DNA of 64,000 bases from Hormoscilla sp. GM7CHS1pb. GTDB taxonomy: Bacteria; Cyanobacteriota; Cyanobacteriia; Cyanobacteriales; Desertifilaceae. The notes beneath the pieces were generated by a model that worked only from the letters and a program-made list of their open reading frames with translations, had not been told where the DNA came from and made no database searches. Location: NCBI GenBank assembly GCA_014323675.1, contig JACONN010000006.1, positions 558,001-622,000 of the forward strand, written 5' to 3'. Positions 24,791 to 31,997 of the stretch are shown here, one piece after another. The stretch's first letter is position 1. Each line of letters starts with the position of its first letter. Position numbers and translations under genes: made by a program.

Positions 24791-25741
24791 TCATAATTTA
24801 CCATCTAATTCCGATCTGCGCGTCCGCCGCTGGATATCTTCTAAAATTCTCCGATTTGTTGCTATCAAATCTGCAACCAAACCAAACATCCACAACTGGA
24901 AGCCAATCAAAATCAAGATTGCTGCCAGAATTAGAGTCGGAACTCTGGGTTTTTCATAACCGGCAAAAAAGAATAGCAGCCAGCGAATGCCCAACAGCAC
25001 TCCCGCCGTAAAAGGTATAGTGCCCAGCAAGGTAAAAAACCGCAGGGGTTTATACAGCATGAAAATTCTCAGGATGGTCAAAATTGATCGCTGCACGTAA
25101 CTGGGAATACTCTTTACCAAACGGGAAGGACGCAAATAGCCATTTGTTCTCACGGGTACAGAAGTAATTGCCATGCCCTTTTGTCCCACCTGGATAATCA
25201 TTTCCAGAGTATAAGTATACCGATTAAATACATTTAACTGCATGGCGGCTTCTCGACTGATCGCGCGAAACCCGCTGGGGGCATCAGGAATATCTGTATT
25301 ACTGGCTACCCGCACTACCCAACTACCCAGTTTTTGTAGCAGTTTCTTAATCGGAGAAAAATGTTTAATCTCGTCAATATGTCTCGTCCCCACGACAATA
25401 TCTGCCTGACCCCGTAGAATAGGTGAAATCAGGTTTGGGATATCTGAGGCACAATATTGATTATCCGCATCAGTGTTGACGATAATATCTGCACCAGCTT
25501 TCAAACTGGCTTCTATTCCTGCCATGAATGCTTTCGCTAGTCCTTGATTGCGGGCCAAGTTGACTATATGATCGACGCCGCATTCTTTGGCAACTTCCAC
25601 AGTTCTGTCAGTGCTGCCATCGTTGATAATCAGCCATTCAATTTTGTCAATCCCAGGTAGCTGGCGAGGCAGTTCTCCCAGTGTTACCGCCAGACTAGCT
25701 TCTTCATTGTAGCAGGGAATTTGAATAATTAGTTTCCTCAT
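24791..25741 (-). CDS. Family 2 glycosyltransferase with C-terminal membrane helices (DPM/GtrB-like)
   Basis: A 316-residue protein. The N-terminal GT-A domain has IQIPCYNEEASLAVTLGELP, EWLIINDGSTDRTVEVA, the DXD-type NTDADNQY near residue 95 and GTRHIDEIKHFSPIKKL, the dolichol-phosphate-mannose-synthase-like pattern. Two hydrophobic segments at the C-terminus (FFTLLGTIPFTAGVLLGI and VPTLILAAILILIGFQLWMF) anchor it in the membrane, as in GtrB/ArnC-type enzymes that charge polyprenyl phosphate with a sugar. It is intact, starts 27 bp after the acyltransferase direction reversed on the same strand, and may have formed a lipid/glycan operon with it. Confidence 0.9.
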   Translation of the reverse strand: MRKLIIQIPCYNEEASLAVTLGELPRQLPGIDKIEWLIINDGSTDRTVEVAKECGVDHIVNLARNQGLAKAFMAGIEASLKAGADIIVNTDADNQYCASDIPNLISPILRGQADIVVGTRHIDEIKHFSPIKKLLQKLGSWVVRVASNTDIPDAPSGFRAISREAAMQLNVFNRYTYTLEMIIQVGQKGMAITSVPVRTNGYLRPSRLVKSIPSYVQRSILTILRIFMLYKPLRFFTLLGTIPFTAGVLLGIRWLLFFFAGYEKPRVPTLILAAILILIGFQLWMFGLVADLIATNRRILEDIQRRTRRSELDGKL

Positions 25742-25839
25742 GGTTCATTGTCAATTGTTCATTGTCATTCTCAATTTTCCCTTCTCAATTCTAAATTAGT
25801 AATTGAAATTGCCGATCGTCAATCCGTTCGGCGAGAGTT

Positions 25840-25956
25840 ATGGCTGCGCTCCCGTGAGGGATATGGCTGCGCTCCCGATCGTTTACCGATCCACCCACCC
25901 ATGTCGTTGCCTGCTGGCGAACGACAGGGTGGGTGAAGAGGAAACGAGTGAGGGAT
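25840..25956 (+). repeat. Two 23-nt mini-elements, the second split by a 71-bp element
   Basis: Copy 1 25840-25862; copy 2 begins 25863 and is cut after CTCCC by a 71-bp palindromic element (25877-25947; CACCCACCC/GGGTGGGTG arms), then finishes GTGAGGGAT. This gives the order of events: mini-element first, 71-bp element second. Confidence 0.9.
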
Positions 25957-26218
25957 ACGGCAATTTCCGCTAAAGTCAAAACCGCGTGACCTCGATAGCC
26001 ATGGGCTTGCAGTTTGTCCTTGACCCCAGGGAGGTCAATAAACACGACAATATCCCGAACTTCTAATCCCACAGACTGGAGTTTTTCCGCGCCTTGCATG
26101 ACACTATTGCCAGTAATCAGAATATCATCCACCACCACAACCTTTTCTCCTGGTTCGTAATGTCCCTCAATCAGCCGTTGAGTGCCGTGGGCCTTGACCT
26201 CTTTGCGGGGGAAAATCA

Positions 26219-26265
26219 ATGGCTGCGCTCCCGTGAGGGATATGGCTGGCGCTCCCGTGAGGGAT
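26219..26265 (+). repeat. Tandem 23- and 24-nt mini-elements in the UMP synthase remnant
   Basis: First copy 23 nt, second has an extra G (ATGGCTGGCGC). Right flank ACGG. Removal restores CCG TTG ATT TTC (PLIF). Confidence 0.88.
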
Positions 26266-26896
26266 ACGGACACGAGAGGGATATTCCTGCAATTGCCAGT
26301 ATAGCAGAGCACAAACACCGCCTTATCTGGATAGACCAAGAAATGCGCTACCTGGTCTTGTCCCGCATAGGGTAATAAGGTACAAGGCAGAGCATCCATC
26401 TGCCACTCGGCAAAGACCCTCCGGGCAAATTGCTAATATTGACATCGCCGTGCTTGGCATCTAGGATAACTGGCATGTCAGGTGGAAAGGCATCTCGGAT
26501 TTCCCAGAGCAGTTCTATTCCACCCAGGGCCTGGTAGCAGTCCAGGTTCAACTGATAAGCACCTTTTGCAGATCGGCAGTTTGTGCGATCGCCCAATTCA
26601 ACCAGTCCCTGACCTGCTCAATTGCGCCGCGCCGTAGGCGTAAAATCGAGAGCATTTCTGGATTAGGGTATGGGAGACGACGTACAATAGACTCTGATTG
26701 CATTCGATCGCAGCAGAGCATTTATGAAAGGAAAGCCAGACCTTAGCTCCACGTGCTCGTGATACAATATCAGCGTAAGACTTTACCATTTATAGGTCCC
26801 GTCTATCTGACAGGCAGCCCCCAGTATTTCCGATTAAAATCACCTGATGTAGGACAGCAATCGCTGTCAGTAGTATGTTTATCGCGTATCATCCCT

Positions 26897-27691
26897 ATGG
26901 CCCGACACAGTAAATGGGCAAATATCAAGCGTCAAAAGGAACGAGTAGACGCCCGTAAAGGCAAGACCTTTACCAAAATATCCCGCGAGATTATCGTAGC
27001 AGCTCGCAGTGGCATTCCCGATCCTGCCGGTAATTTTCAATTGCGAACGGCAATTGAGAAGGCCAAGGCCGCTGGCATACCCAACGAAAATATCGAACGG
27101 GCGATCGCCAAGGGTGCTGGCACCTGGGGGACAGAAGGTGAAAGTTATGCGCTGCGCGCACGCTGCGCGATCGAGGCGATCCGTTATGAAGGTTACGGTC
27201 CTGGGGGTGTGGCCATTATGATTGAAGCCCTCACCGATAATCGTAACCGCAGCGCCGCTGACCTGAGAGCCGCCTTTACCAAAAATGGCGGTAACCTGGG
27301 TGAAACTGGCTGTGTTAGCTGGATGTTCGCACCAACAGGCGTAGTTATCATTACTGATGCGAAGGAAGAAGAAAAGTTACTCGAAGCCTCCCTAGAGGGT
27401 GGTGCCCAGACTTATGAATTGAATCAAGCAGAAGATGATACATTAACGGCAGAGGTATTCACAGAAGTGGAAAATCTGCAAACCCTCAGCCTCAAGCTAC
27501 AGGACTACGGCTTTACAGTCAGCGAAGTAGAACTGCGTTGGATTCCCAGTAATACCGTAGAAGTGAGTGACCCTCTCCAGGCCCGATCGCTACTGAAATT
27601 AATTGATGCCCTAGAAGATTTAGACGATGTACAAAATGTTACTTCTAACTTTGACATGACAGATGAACTCATGTCTGGAAGTCTGGCTTAA
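26897..27691 (+). CDS. yebC: YebC/PmpR family protein, with an 8-residue in-frame insertion
   Basis: A 264-residue protein starting MARHSKWANIKRQKERVDAR, the classic YebC start; ATG 26897 was chosen for this reason. Family blocks follow: AGIPNENIERAIAKGAG, EAIRYEGYGPGGVAIMIEAL, NRSAADLRAAFTKNGGNLGE and a C-terminal WIPSNTVEVSD region. YebC proteins act on ribosomes stalled at proline runs and some bind DNA. Between GESY and EAIRYEG the gene contains a 24-nt mini-element (27147-27170) coding ALRARCAI; removing it gives GESFEAIRYEG, the family consensus. The insertion lies in the loop before a conserved strand and leaves the frame open, so the protein is probably still made. Confidence 0.93.
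   Translation: MARHSKWANIKRQKERVDARKGKTFTKISREIIVAARSGIPDPAGNFQLRTAIEKAKAAGIPNENIERAIAKGAGTWGTEGESYALRARCAIEAIRYEGYGPGGVAIMIEALTDNRNRSAADLRAAFTKNGGNLGETGCVSWMFAPTGVVIITDAKEEEKLLEASLEGGAQTYELNQAEDDTLTAEVFTEVENLQTLSLKLQDYGFTVSEVELRWIPSNTVEVSDPLQARSLLKLIDALEDLDDVQNVTSNFDMTDELMSGSLA
27147..27170 (+). repeat. Mini-element, 24 nt, in frame in yebC
   Basis: ATGCGCTGCGCGCACGC... form ending CGCGA; right flank TCGA. Removal gives AGT TTC GAG. Confidence 0.85.
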
Positions 27692-27742
27692 TTTGATCTG
27701 CGCTTCCCCTCGTTACAGATCTCTTAAGCAAGAAACAGTGGT

Positions 27743-27780
27743 ATGGCTGCGCCACGCTGCGCCATTCGCGCAGCGAACGG
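27743..27780 (+). repeat. Intergenic mini-element pair
   Basis: One ATGGCTGCGCCACGCTGCGC unit followed by a shorter CATTCGCGCAGCGAACGG unit, between yebC and the UbiH-like gene. Confidence 0.7.
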
Positions 27781-27831
27781 TCATAATAAAACAAGTACAT
27801 ATTCCTATGGTTGTCAAAAAAGCGAGCGAGT

Positions 27832-29122
27832 ATGGCAGTAGCACAGCTAGAAATTCCCAGTACAAGAGAGCAAAAAACTCAATGGGACTACGATATCGCA
27901 ATAGTCGGAGCAGGGATAGTCGGTGCAACCCTGGCTTGTGCCCTGAAAGATTCTGGGCTAAAGATAGTATCGATCGATCTATTACCCCAGGAACTGGCCG
28001 CATCCAAGCAGCAAGCTTATGCCCTTACCCTGCTGTCAGGGCGCATTTTATCGGGCCCTGGGGCTGTGGTCGGAAATCTTACCCCATGTCACGACATTTC
28101 GCCAAATTAGTCTGTCCGATACTAACCAGAGTTTTGTCCAGTTCCGACTGGCCGATCTAGGCACGGATGCCCATGGCTGGCGCCACGCTGGCGCGATCGG
28201 TTATGTGGCGTCTCATCGGGTGCTGCTGACAACCTTACAGCAGTCCCTCAATCAATCCGATAATATTACTTGGTTATGTCCGGCGGAAGTATTAGAGGTG
28301 GACTATCAAGCAGATGCTGTCAAGATCGCAGTTAACAAAGCAGGTCAAATACTTTGGCTGCAAACGAGATTGCTGGTGGCCGCAGATGGAGGGCGATCGC
28401 CCATTCGGGCCCAGGCCGGTATCGGCACCCACGGCTGGAAATACTGGCAATCCTGTGTCGCAACGACAATTAAACCAGAAAAATGTCACGATAATATAGC
28501 CTACGAACGCTTTTGGCCCACCGGACCCATGGGAGTTCTGCCCCTACCAGGAAACCGCTGTCAAGTGGTCTGGACAGCCCCCCATGCCGAAGCGAAAGCC
28601 TTACAAGAACTTGATGAAGCCGAATTTCTGGCATTGCTGGAACAGCGCACAGCTGGTCAGTTGGGGCGTTTAGAACTAGCCGGTCCTCGCCTGCTCTATC
28701 CAGTACAGTTAATGCAGAGCGATCGCTATGTCAAACCCCGCCTGGCCCTGATCGGGGATGCGGCCCATTGCTGTCATCCCGTAGGCGGACAAGGACTGAA
28801 TATGGGTATTAGAGATGCTGCGGCCCTGGCTGAAGTGCTCGTCCGGGCCCACCAGCAAGGAGAGGATATCGGCGATCTTCCCATCCTGCAAAGCTACGAA
28901 AACTGGCGCCAGCGGGAAAACATGGTCATTTTAGGTTTCACCGACTTCCTCGATCGGATCTTTTCCAACAACTGGATACCGGTAGTAGCCCTGCGTCGCC
29001 TGGGTTTATGGATGCTACGCTCTTTTAAACCCTTTAGGTATTTGGCCTTGCGCCTCATGACCGGTTTGGGCGGACGCCGTCCCGAACTGGCTAGCAAGAT
29101 CCTCGAATACCCGGCGCAGTAA
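27832..29122 (+). pseudogene. UbiH/UbiF-type FAD monooxygenase, one-base frameshift
   Basis: ATG 27832 starts MAVAQLEIPSTREQ; the FAD-binding GxGxxG is IVGAGIVGATLACAL. After LLSGRI the frame breaks near 28050: dropping one A gives RIFRALGLWSEILPHV and then TTFRQISLSD. The second FAD motif is LIGDAAHCCHPVGGQGLN, and the protein ends after about 430 codons. The family hydroxylates quinone rings or related substrates; in cyanobacteria the exact reaction is unsettled. A 24-nt mini-element (28173-28196) adds 8 residues in frame (within DAHGWRHAGAIGYV); removal gives DALGYVASHRVLL. The frameshift may be a sequencing error, since the rest is well kept. Confidence 0.87.
28173..28196 (+). repeat. Mini-element, 24 nt, in frame in the UbiH-like gene
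   Basis: ATGGCTGGCGCCACGCTGGC plus GCGA: the 22-nt form with two extra G. Right flank TCGG. Removal gives GAT GCC CTC GGT. Confidence 0.9.
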
Positions 29123-29180
29123 AATAGCAACAGTCAACAGACCGCTCCTTGTCATCCGATAGGATCTTAATTATTTTGTG

Positions 29181-29684
29181 ATGGCTTACCTCATGCTTTC
29201 TGCGAAAATCCCTCCGAAAACCAAGCTTCGCCCTTGGATGGTACGATCGATCCTACCCTGGGCGATCGCGATCGCTACTGCGATCTCCCTTCCCGCTCGT
29301 GCCCAAACGACCAGTCCTAGCAATCAAAGTAGCGCCATTACCCTGCGATCGGACATTCAAGAAGCCAATGCCAAGACCGGCGTAGTCACAGCTCGCGGTA
29401 ACGTGCAAATCATTTATCCGGCGCGAGAAATCAGGGCCACAGCCGCTCAAGCGCAATATTTCAGCCGCGAACGTCGCATTGTCCTCACTGGCAACGTGTC
29501 TGTCATCCAGTCTGGCAATAGCCTCCGAGCCGAAACCGTCACCTACTTAATTGATGAAGGACGATTTATCGCCCAACCCTTGGAGAATAGCCAGGTATTA
29601 TCAATCTATATCGTGCCCGAAGCAGAAGCGACAGCTGACAGTACGGCAACCCCAAGACTAAATTTGCCCAGTAGTCAACCTTAA
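29181..29684 (+). CDS. LptA/OstA-like periplasmic LPS transport protein
   Basis: About 167 residues. An N-terminal signal sequence (hydrophobic SILPWAIAIATAISLPARAQ) precedes an OstA-N/LptA domain: ITLRSDIQEANAKTGVVTAR, GNVQIIYPAREIRATAAQAQ, RRIVLTGNVSVIQSGNSLRA and ETVTYLIDEGRF. These jelly-roll domains form the filament that carries LPS across the periplasm. It is followed 91 bp later by lptB and then a LptF/G permease, so the three make a transport set. GTG 29178 is an alternative start. Confidence 0.88.
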   Translation: MAYLMLSAKIPPKTKLRPWMVRSILPWAIAIATAISLPARAQTTSPSNQSSAITLRSDIQEANAKTGVVTARGNVQIIYPAREIRATAAQAQYFSRERRIVLTGNVSVIQSGNSLRAETVTYLIDEGRFIAQPLENSQVLSIYIVPEAEATADSTATPRLNLPSSQP

Positions 29685-29689
29685 GGTCG

Positions 29690-29770
29690 AATGGACAATG
29701 GACAATGGACAATGGACAATGGACAATGTTGGCAATTAGCAATTAGCAATTAGCCATTGACAATTAGCAG
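29690..29770. repeat. Heptameric tandem repeats
   Basis: Five ATGGACA heptamers followed by three GCAATTA heptamers, the short tandemly repeated type common in filamentous cyanobacteria, directly before lptB. Confidence 0.85.
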
Positions 29771-29775
29771 CAGAT

Positions 29776-30504
29776 GTGAAAATTGTACTGGAAAATATTC
29801 ATAAATCCTATGGACAGCGCGTCGTGGTAAATCGCGTTAATCTTTCTGTAGAGCAAGGAGAAATAGTCGGGCTACTGGGTCCCAATGGTGCCGGGAAAAC
29901 AACAACCTTTTACATAGCCACCGGATTAGAAAAACCCGATCGAGGTAAGGTTTGGCTAGACGATCGCGACATCACCGCATTTCCTATACACCAGCGGGCG
30001 AAATTTGGTATTGGCTATCTCCCTCAGCAGCCTAGCATTTTTCGCCATCTCAGCGTACAGGATAATCTGCTGTTGGTGCTAGAACAAACCGGAGTTCCCC
30101 GTCGTGAATGGGGTTCCCGTCTGTATCAGTTACTCCGGGAGTTTCGCCTGGAAAAGGTCGCTGCTACTCCTGGTATTCAAGTTTCCGGAGGCGAACGGCG
30201 ACGCACTGAACTGGCACGTGTCCTGGCCGCCGGTCGCGATCGCCCCTTATTTTTGTTTTTGGATGAACCCTTTGCTGGAGTAGACCCGATCGCCGTTTCC
30301 GAAATACAAGAAATTGTCCAAAAGTTGCGCGATCGGCTTCTCGGCATACTGATCACCGACCACAATGTCCGCGAAACCCTAGCCATCACAGATAGAGCTT
30401 ATATTATGCGAGAGGGAAAAATCCTAGCATCTGGTAGCGCAGAGGAACTCTATGAAAATCCCTTGGTGCGACAATACTACTTGGGTAATAAATTTAAGCG
30501 ATGA
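29776..30504 (+). CDS. lptB: LPS export ABC transporter ATPase LptB
   Basis: A 242-residue ABC ATPase starting at GTG 29776. Walker A GPNGAGKTTT (residues 35-44), Q-loop LPQQPSIFRHLSV, signature VSGGERRR, Walker B LFLFLDEPFAGVDP and switch His in ITDHNVRETL. The block GIGYLPQQPSIFRHLSVQDN and the C-terminal LVRQYYLGNKFKR are LptB-specific. It powers LPS extraction from the inner membrane together with LptF/G. Confidence 0.95.
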   Translation: MKIVLENIHKSYGQRVVVNRVNLSVEQGEIVGLLGPNGAGKTTTFYIATGLEKPDRGKVWLDDRDITAFPIHQRAKFGIGYLPQQPSIFRHLSVQDNLLLVLEQTGVPRREWGSRLYQLLREFRLEKVAATPGIQVSGGERRRTELARVLAAGRDRPLFLFLDEPFAGVDPIAVSEIQEIVQKLRDRLLGILITDHNVRETLAITDRAYIMREGKILASGSAEELYENPLVRQYYLGNKFKR

Positions 30505-30539
30505 TTGAAAAGGTCGAATTGATCGTGAGAAATTGAGGA

Positions 30540-30582
30540 TAGCAATTAGCAATTAGCAATTAGCAATTAACAATTAGCAATC
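30540..30582. repeat. Heptameric tandem repeats
   Basis: About five GCAATTA-type heptamers between lptB and the permease gene. Confidence 0.8.
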
Positions 30583-30585
30583 GAC

Positions 30586-31767
30586 ATGATATCTAGTGGT
30601 TACAAGGACGCAACTCATCTTCTCAGTGGAATTCTTCCCAGAATTTCGGTTATGGACCGCTACATAATCTCGGAGTTAGTAGCGCCCCTTTTGTTTGGAG
30701 TGGGTGCATTTTCTTCCATTGGAGTGGCAATAGGATCCCTCTTTGAATTGGTGCGGGAAATCACAGACTCAGGACTGCCGATCGCGCTCGCCCTCAAAGT
30801 CCTGTTGCTACAGATGCCCTATTTCATCTCGCTTGCCCTACCCACAGCGATGTTGCTAGCAACTTTAATCGGTTACAGTCGCCTATCTAGCGACAGTGAA
30901 TTAATTGCTTTACGCAGCTGTGGGATAAGTATCTATCGCTTAGTGCTACCTGCCCTGATCGTAAGTCTGATCGTGACAGGAGTAAACTTTACCTTTAACG
31001 AATTAGTAGTACCCGCTGCCCGTTTTGAGGCCGCCATTACCCTAGAGAAAGCCCTGAAGAAAGAAAAGCCTAACTTTCGCGAAAGTAATATATTTTATCC
31101 AGAATATGGCAAGATAGAAAGACCTGATGGCAAAAAAATCAGGATCCTCACCCGGTTATTCTATGCCGAACAGTTTGACGGTCAGCAAATGAGCGGCTTG
31201 ACTATTATCGATCGCTCTCACGGTCAATTAAATCAAATAATAGTATCGGAATCAGCAGCCTGGAACCCGACAGAAAACATCTGGGATTTTTTTAACGGGA
31301 CTATTTATATAGTAGATCCAAAGGGTTCCTATCGCCAGATCGTTAAGTTCGATCGGCAACAGCTGCAACTGCCTCGGGCCCCCTTAGACTTAGCAGCAAG
31401 AGGTCGCGACTACGGAGAAATGAACATTGCCCAGTCGAGAGCCTATCTAAAGATTATTCAAACGGGCGGAAATGAAAAGAAAATCATCAAGCTGAAAATT
31501 AGAATTCAACAAAGATATGCTTTACCTTTTGCCTGTGTAGCTTTTGGCTTGATCGGGGCGGCCTTGGGCATACGCCCCCAGCGCACTGGCAGGGGCACGG
31601 GTTTTGGGATTAGTGTCTTAGCAGTGTTTATTTATTATGTGTTAATGTCCATTGGCGATGCCCTGGGGTTGAGTGGTATTATCACTCCTTGGATGGCAGG
31701 CTGGTTGCCAACCACTTGTGGCTTTGGGGTGGGCCTATCACTATTACTTCGCCAGCTCCCCGGGTAA
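30586..31767 (+). CDS. LptF/LptG family permease (YjgP/YjgQ)
   Basis: A 393-residue membrane protein. The typical start is MDRYIISELVAPLLFGVGAF (residue 22), with three N-terminal helices, a large periplasmic beta domain (NIFYPEYGKIERPDGKKIRI ... IDRSHGQLNQIIVSESAAWN) and three C-terminal helices (FACVAFGLIGAALGIRPQR ... ISVLAVFIYYVLMSIGDALG). The R-P-Q-R stretch is the family motif after helix 4. As often in cyanobacteria, one permease gene appears beside lptB; it may act as a homodimer. ATG 30586 and an in-frame ATG at 30649 are both possible starts. Confidence 0.92.
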   Translation: MISSGYKDATHLLSGILPRISVMDRYIISELVAPLLFGVGAFSSIGVAIGSLFELVREITDSGLPIALALKVLLLQMPYFISLALPTAMLLATLIGYSRLSSDSELIALRSCGISIYRLVLPALIVSLIVTGVNFTFNELVVPAARFEAAITLEKALKKEKPNFRESNIFYPEYGKIERPDGKKIRILTRLFYAEQFDGQQMSGLTIIDRSHGQLNQIIVSESAAWNPTENIWDFFNGTIYIVDPKGSYRQIVKFDRQQLQLPRAPLDLAARGRDYGEMNIAQSRAYLKIIQTGGNEKKIIKLKIRIQQRYALPFACVAFGLIGAALGIRPQRTGRGTGFGISVLAVFIYYVLMSIGDALGLSGIITPWMAGWLPTTCGFGVGLSLLLRQLPG

Positions 31768-31861
31768 CGACCCCTTCGCTGCTAGCAGGTAAAGAAGTAA
31801 AGTCTTCATATCGGGGGGACAGGTCCAGCAGCATGGACAGCGCATCATGTGATAATATTCT

Positions 31862-31974
31862 GGCGTTGCACAATTACGGGATGATGGGCATAGTTGCAGA
31901 AGTCTTAAACCTAGACTACAAGCCAGTTTAAGTTATGTGCATGCGTAGGCATCATCCCCAAAATGTGCAACGCC
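31862..31974. repeat. 113-bp inverted-repeat (MITE-like) element
   Basis: Ends GGCGTTGCACAATTACGGGA and, inverted, GGCGTTGCACATTTTGGGGA, about 26 bp each with few mismatches. The right end overlaps the apparent 5' end of the following reading frame. Confidence 0.8.
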
Positions 31975-31997
31975 GTCAAACGTTTAGAGATCATGTC

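Larger units (their letters stand above)
25791..26740 (-). pseudogene. UMP synthase (PyrF-PyrE fusion) remnant with nested insertions
   Basis: In broken frames from the 5' side: AAIECNQSLLYVV and WLNWAIAQTAD, then LNLDCYQALGGIELLWEIRD and PVILDAKHGDVN (orotidine-phosphate decarboxylase, with the catalytic Lys region), LLPYAGQDQVAHFLVYPDKA, a large deletion, then the orotate phosphoribosyltransferase end: PLIFPRKEVKAHGTQRLIEG, the PRPP loop VVVVDDILITGNS, GYRGHAVLTLAEIAV and ERIDDRQFQLL. Two mini-element pairs (26219-26265, 25840-25956) interrupt it; exact removal rejoins SCPLIFPRK and AEIAVTLAERIDD. The central part of the decarboxylase is missing. Functional pyrE and pyrF must exist elsewhere. 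Confidence 0.85.

Noticed and set aside
26753..26896. Upstream extension of yebC from 26753
   Set aside because: The 48 extra residues have no family counterpart; MARHSKWAN is the conserved start.
30177..30389. Minus-strand frame in lptB
   Set aside because: Shadow of a conserved ABC ATPase gene.
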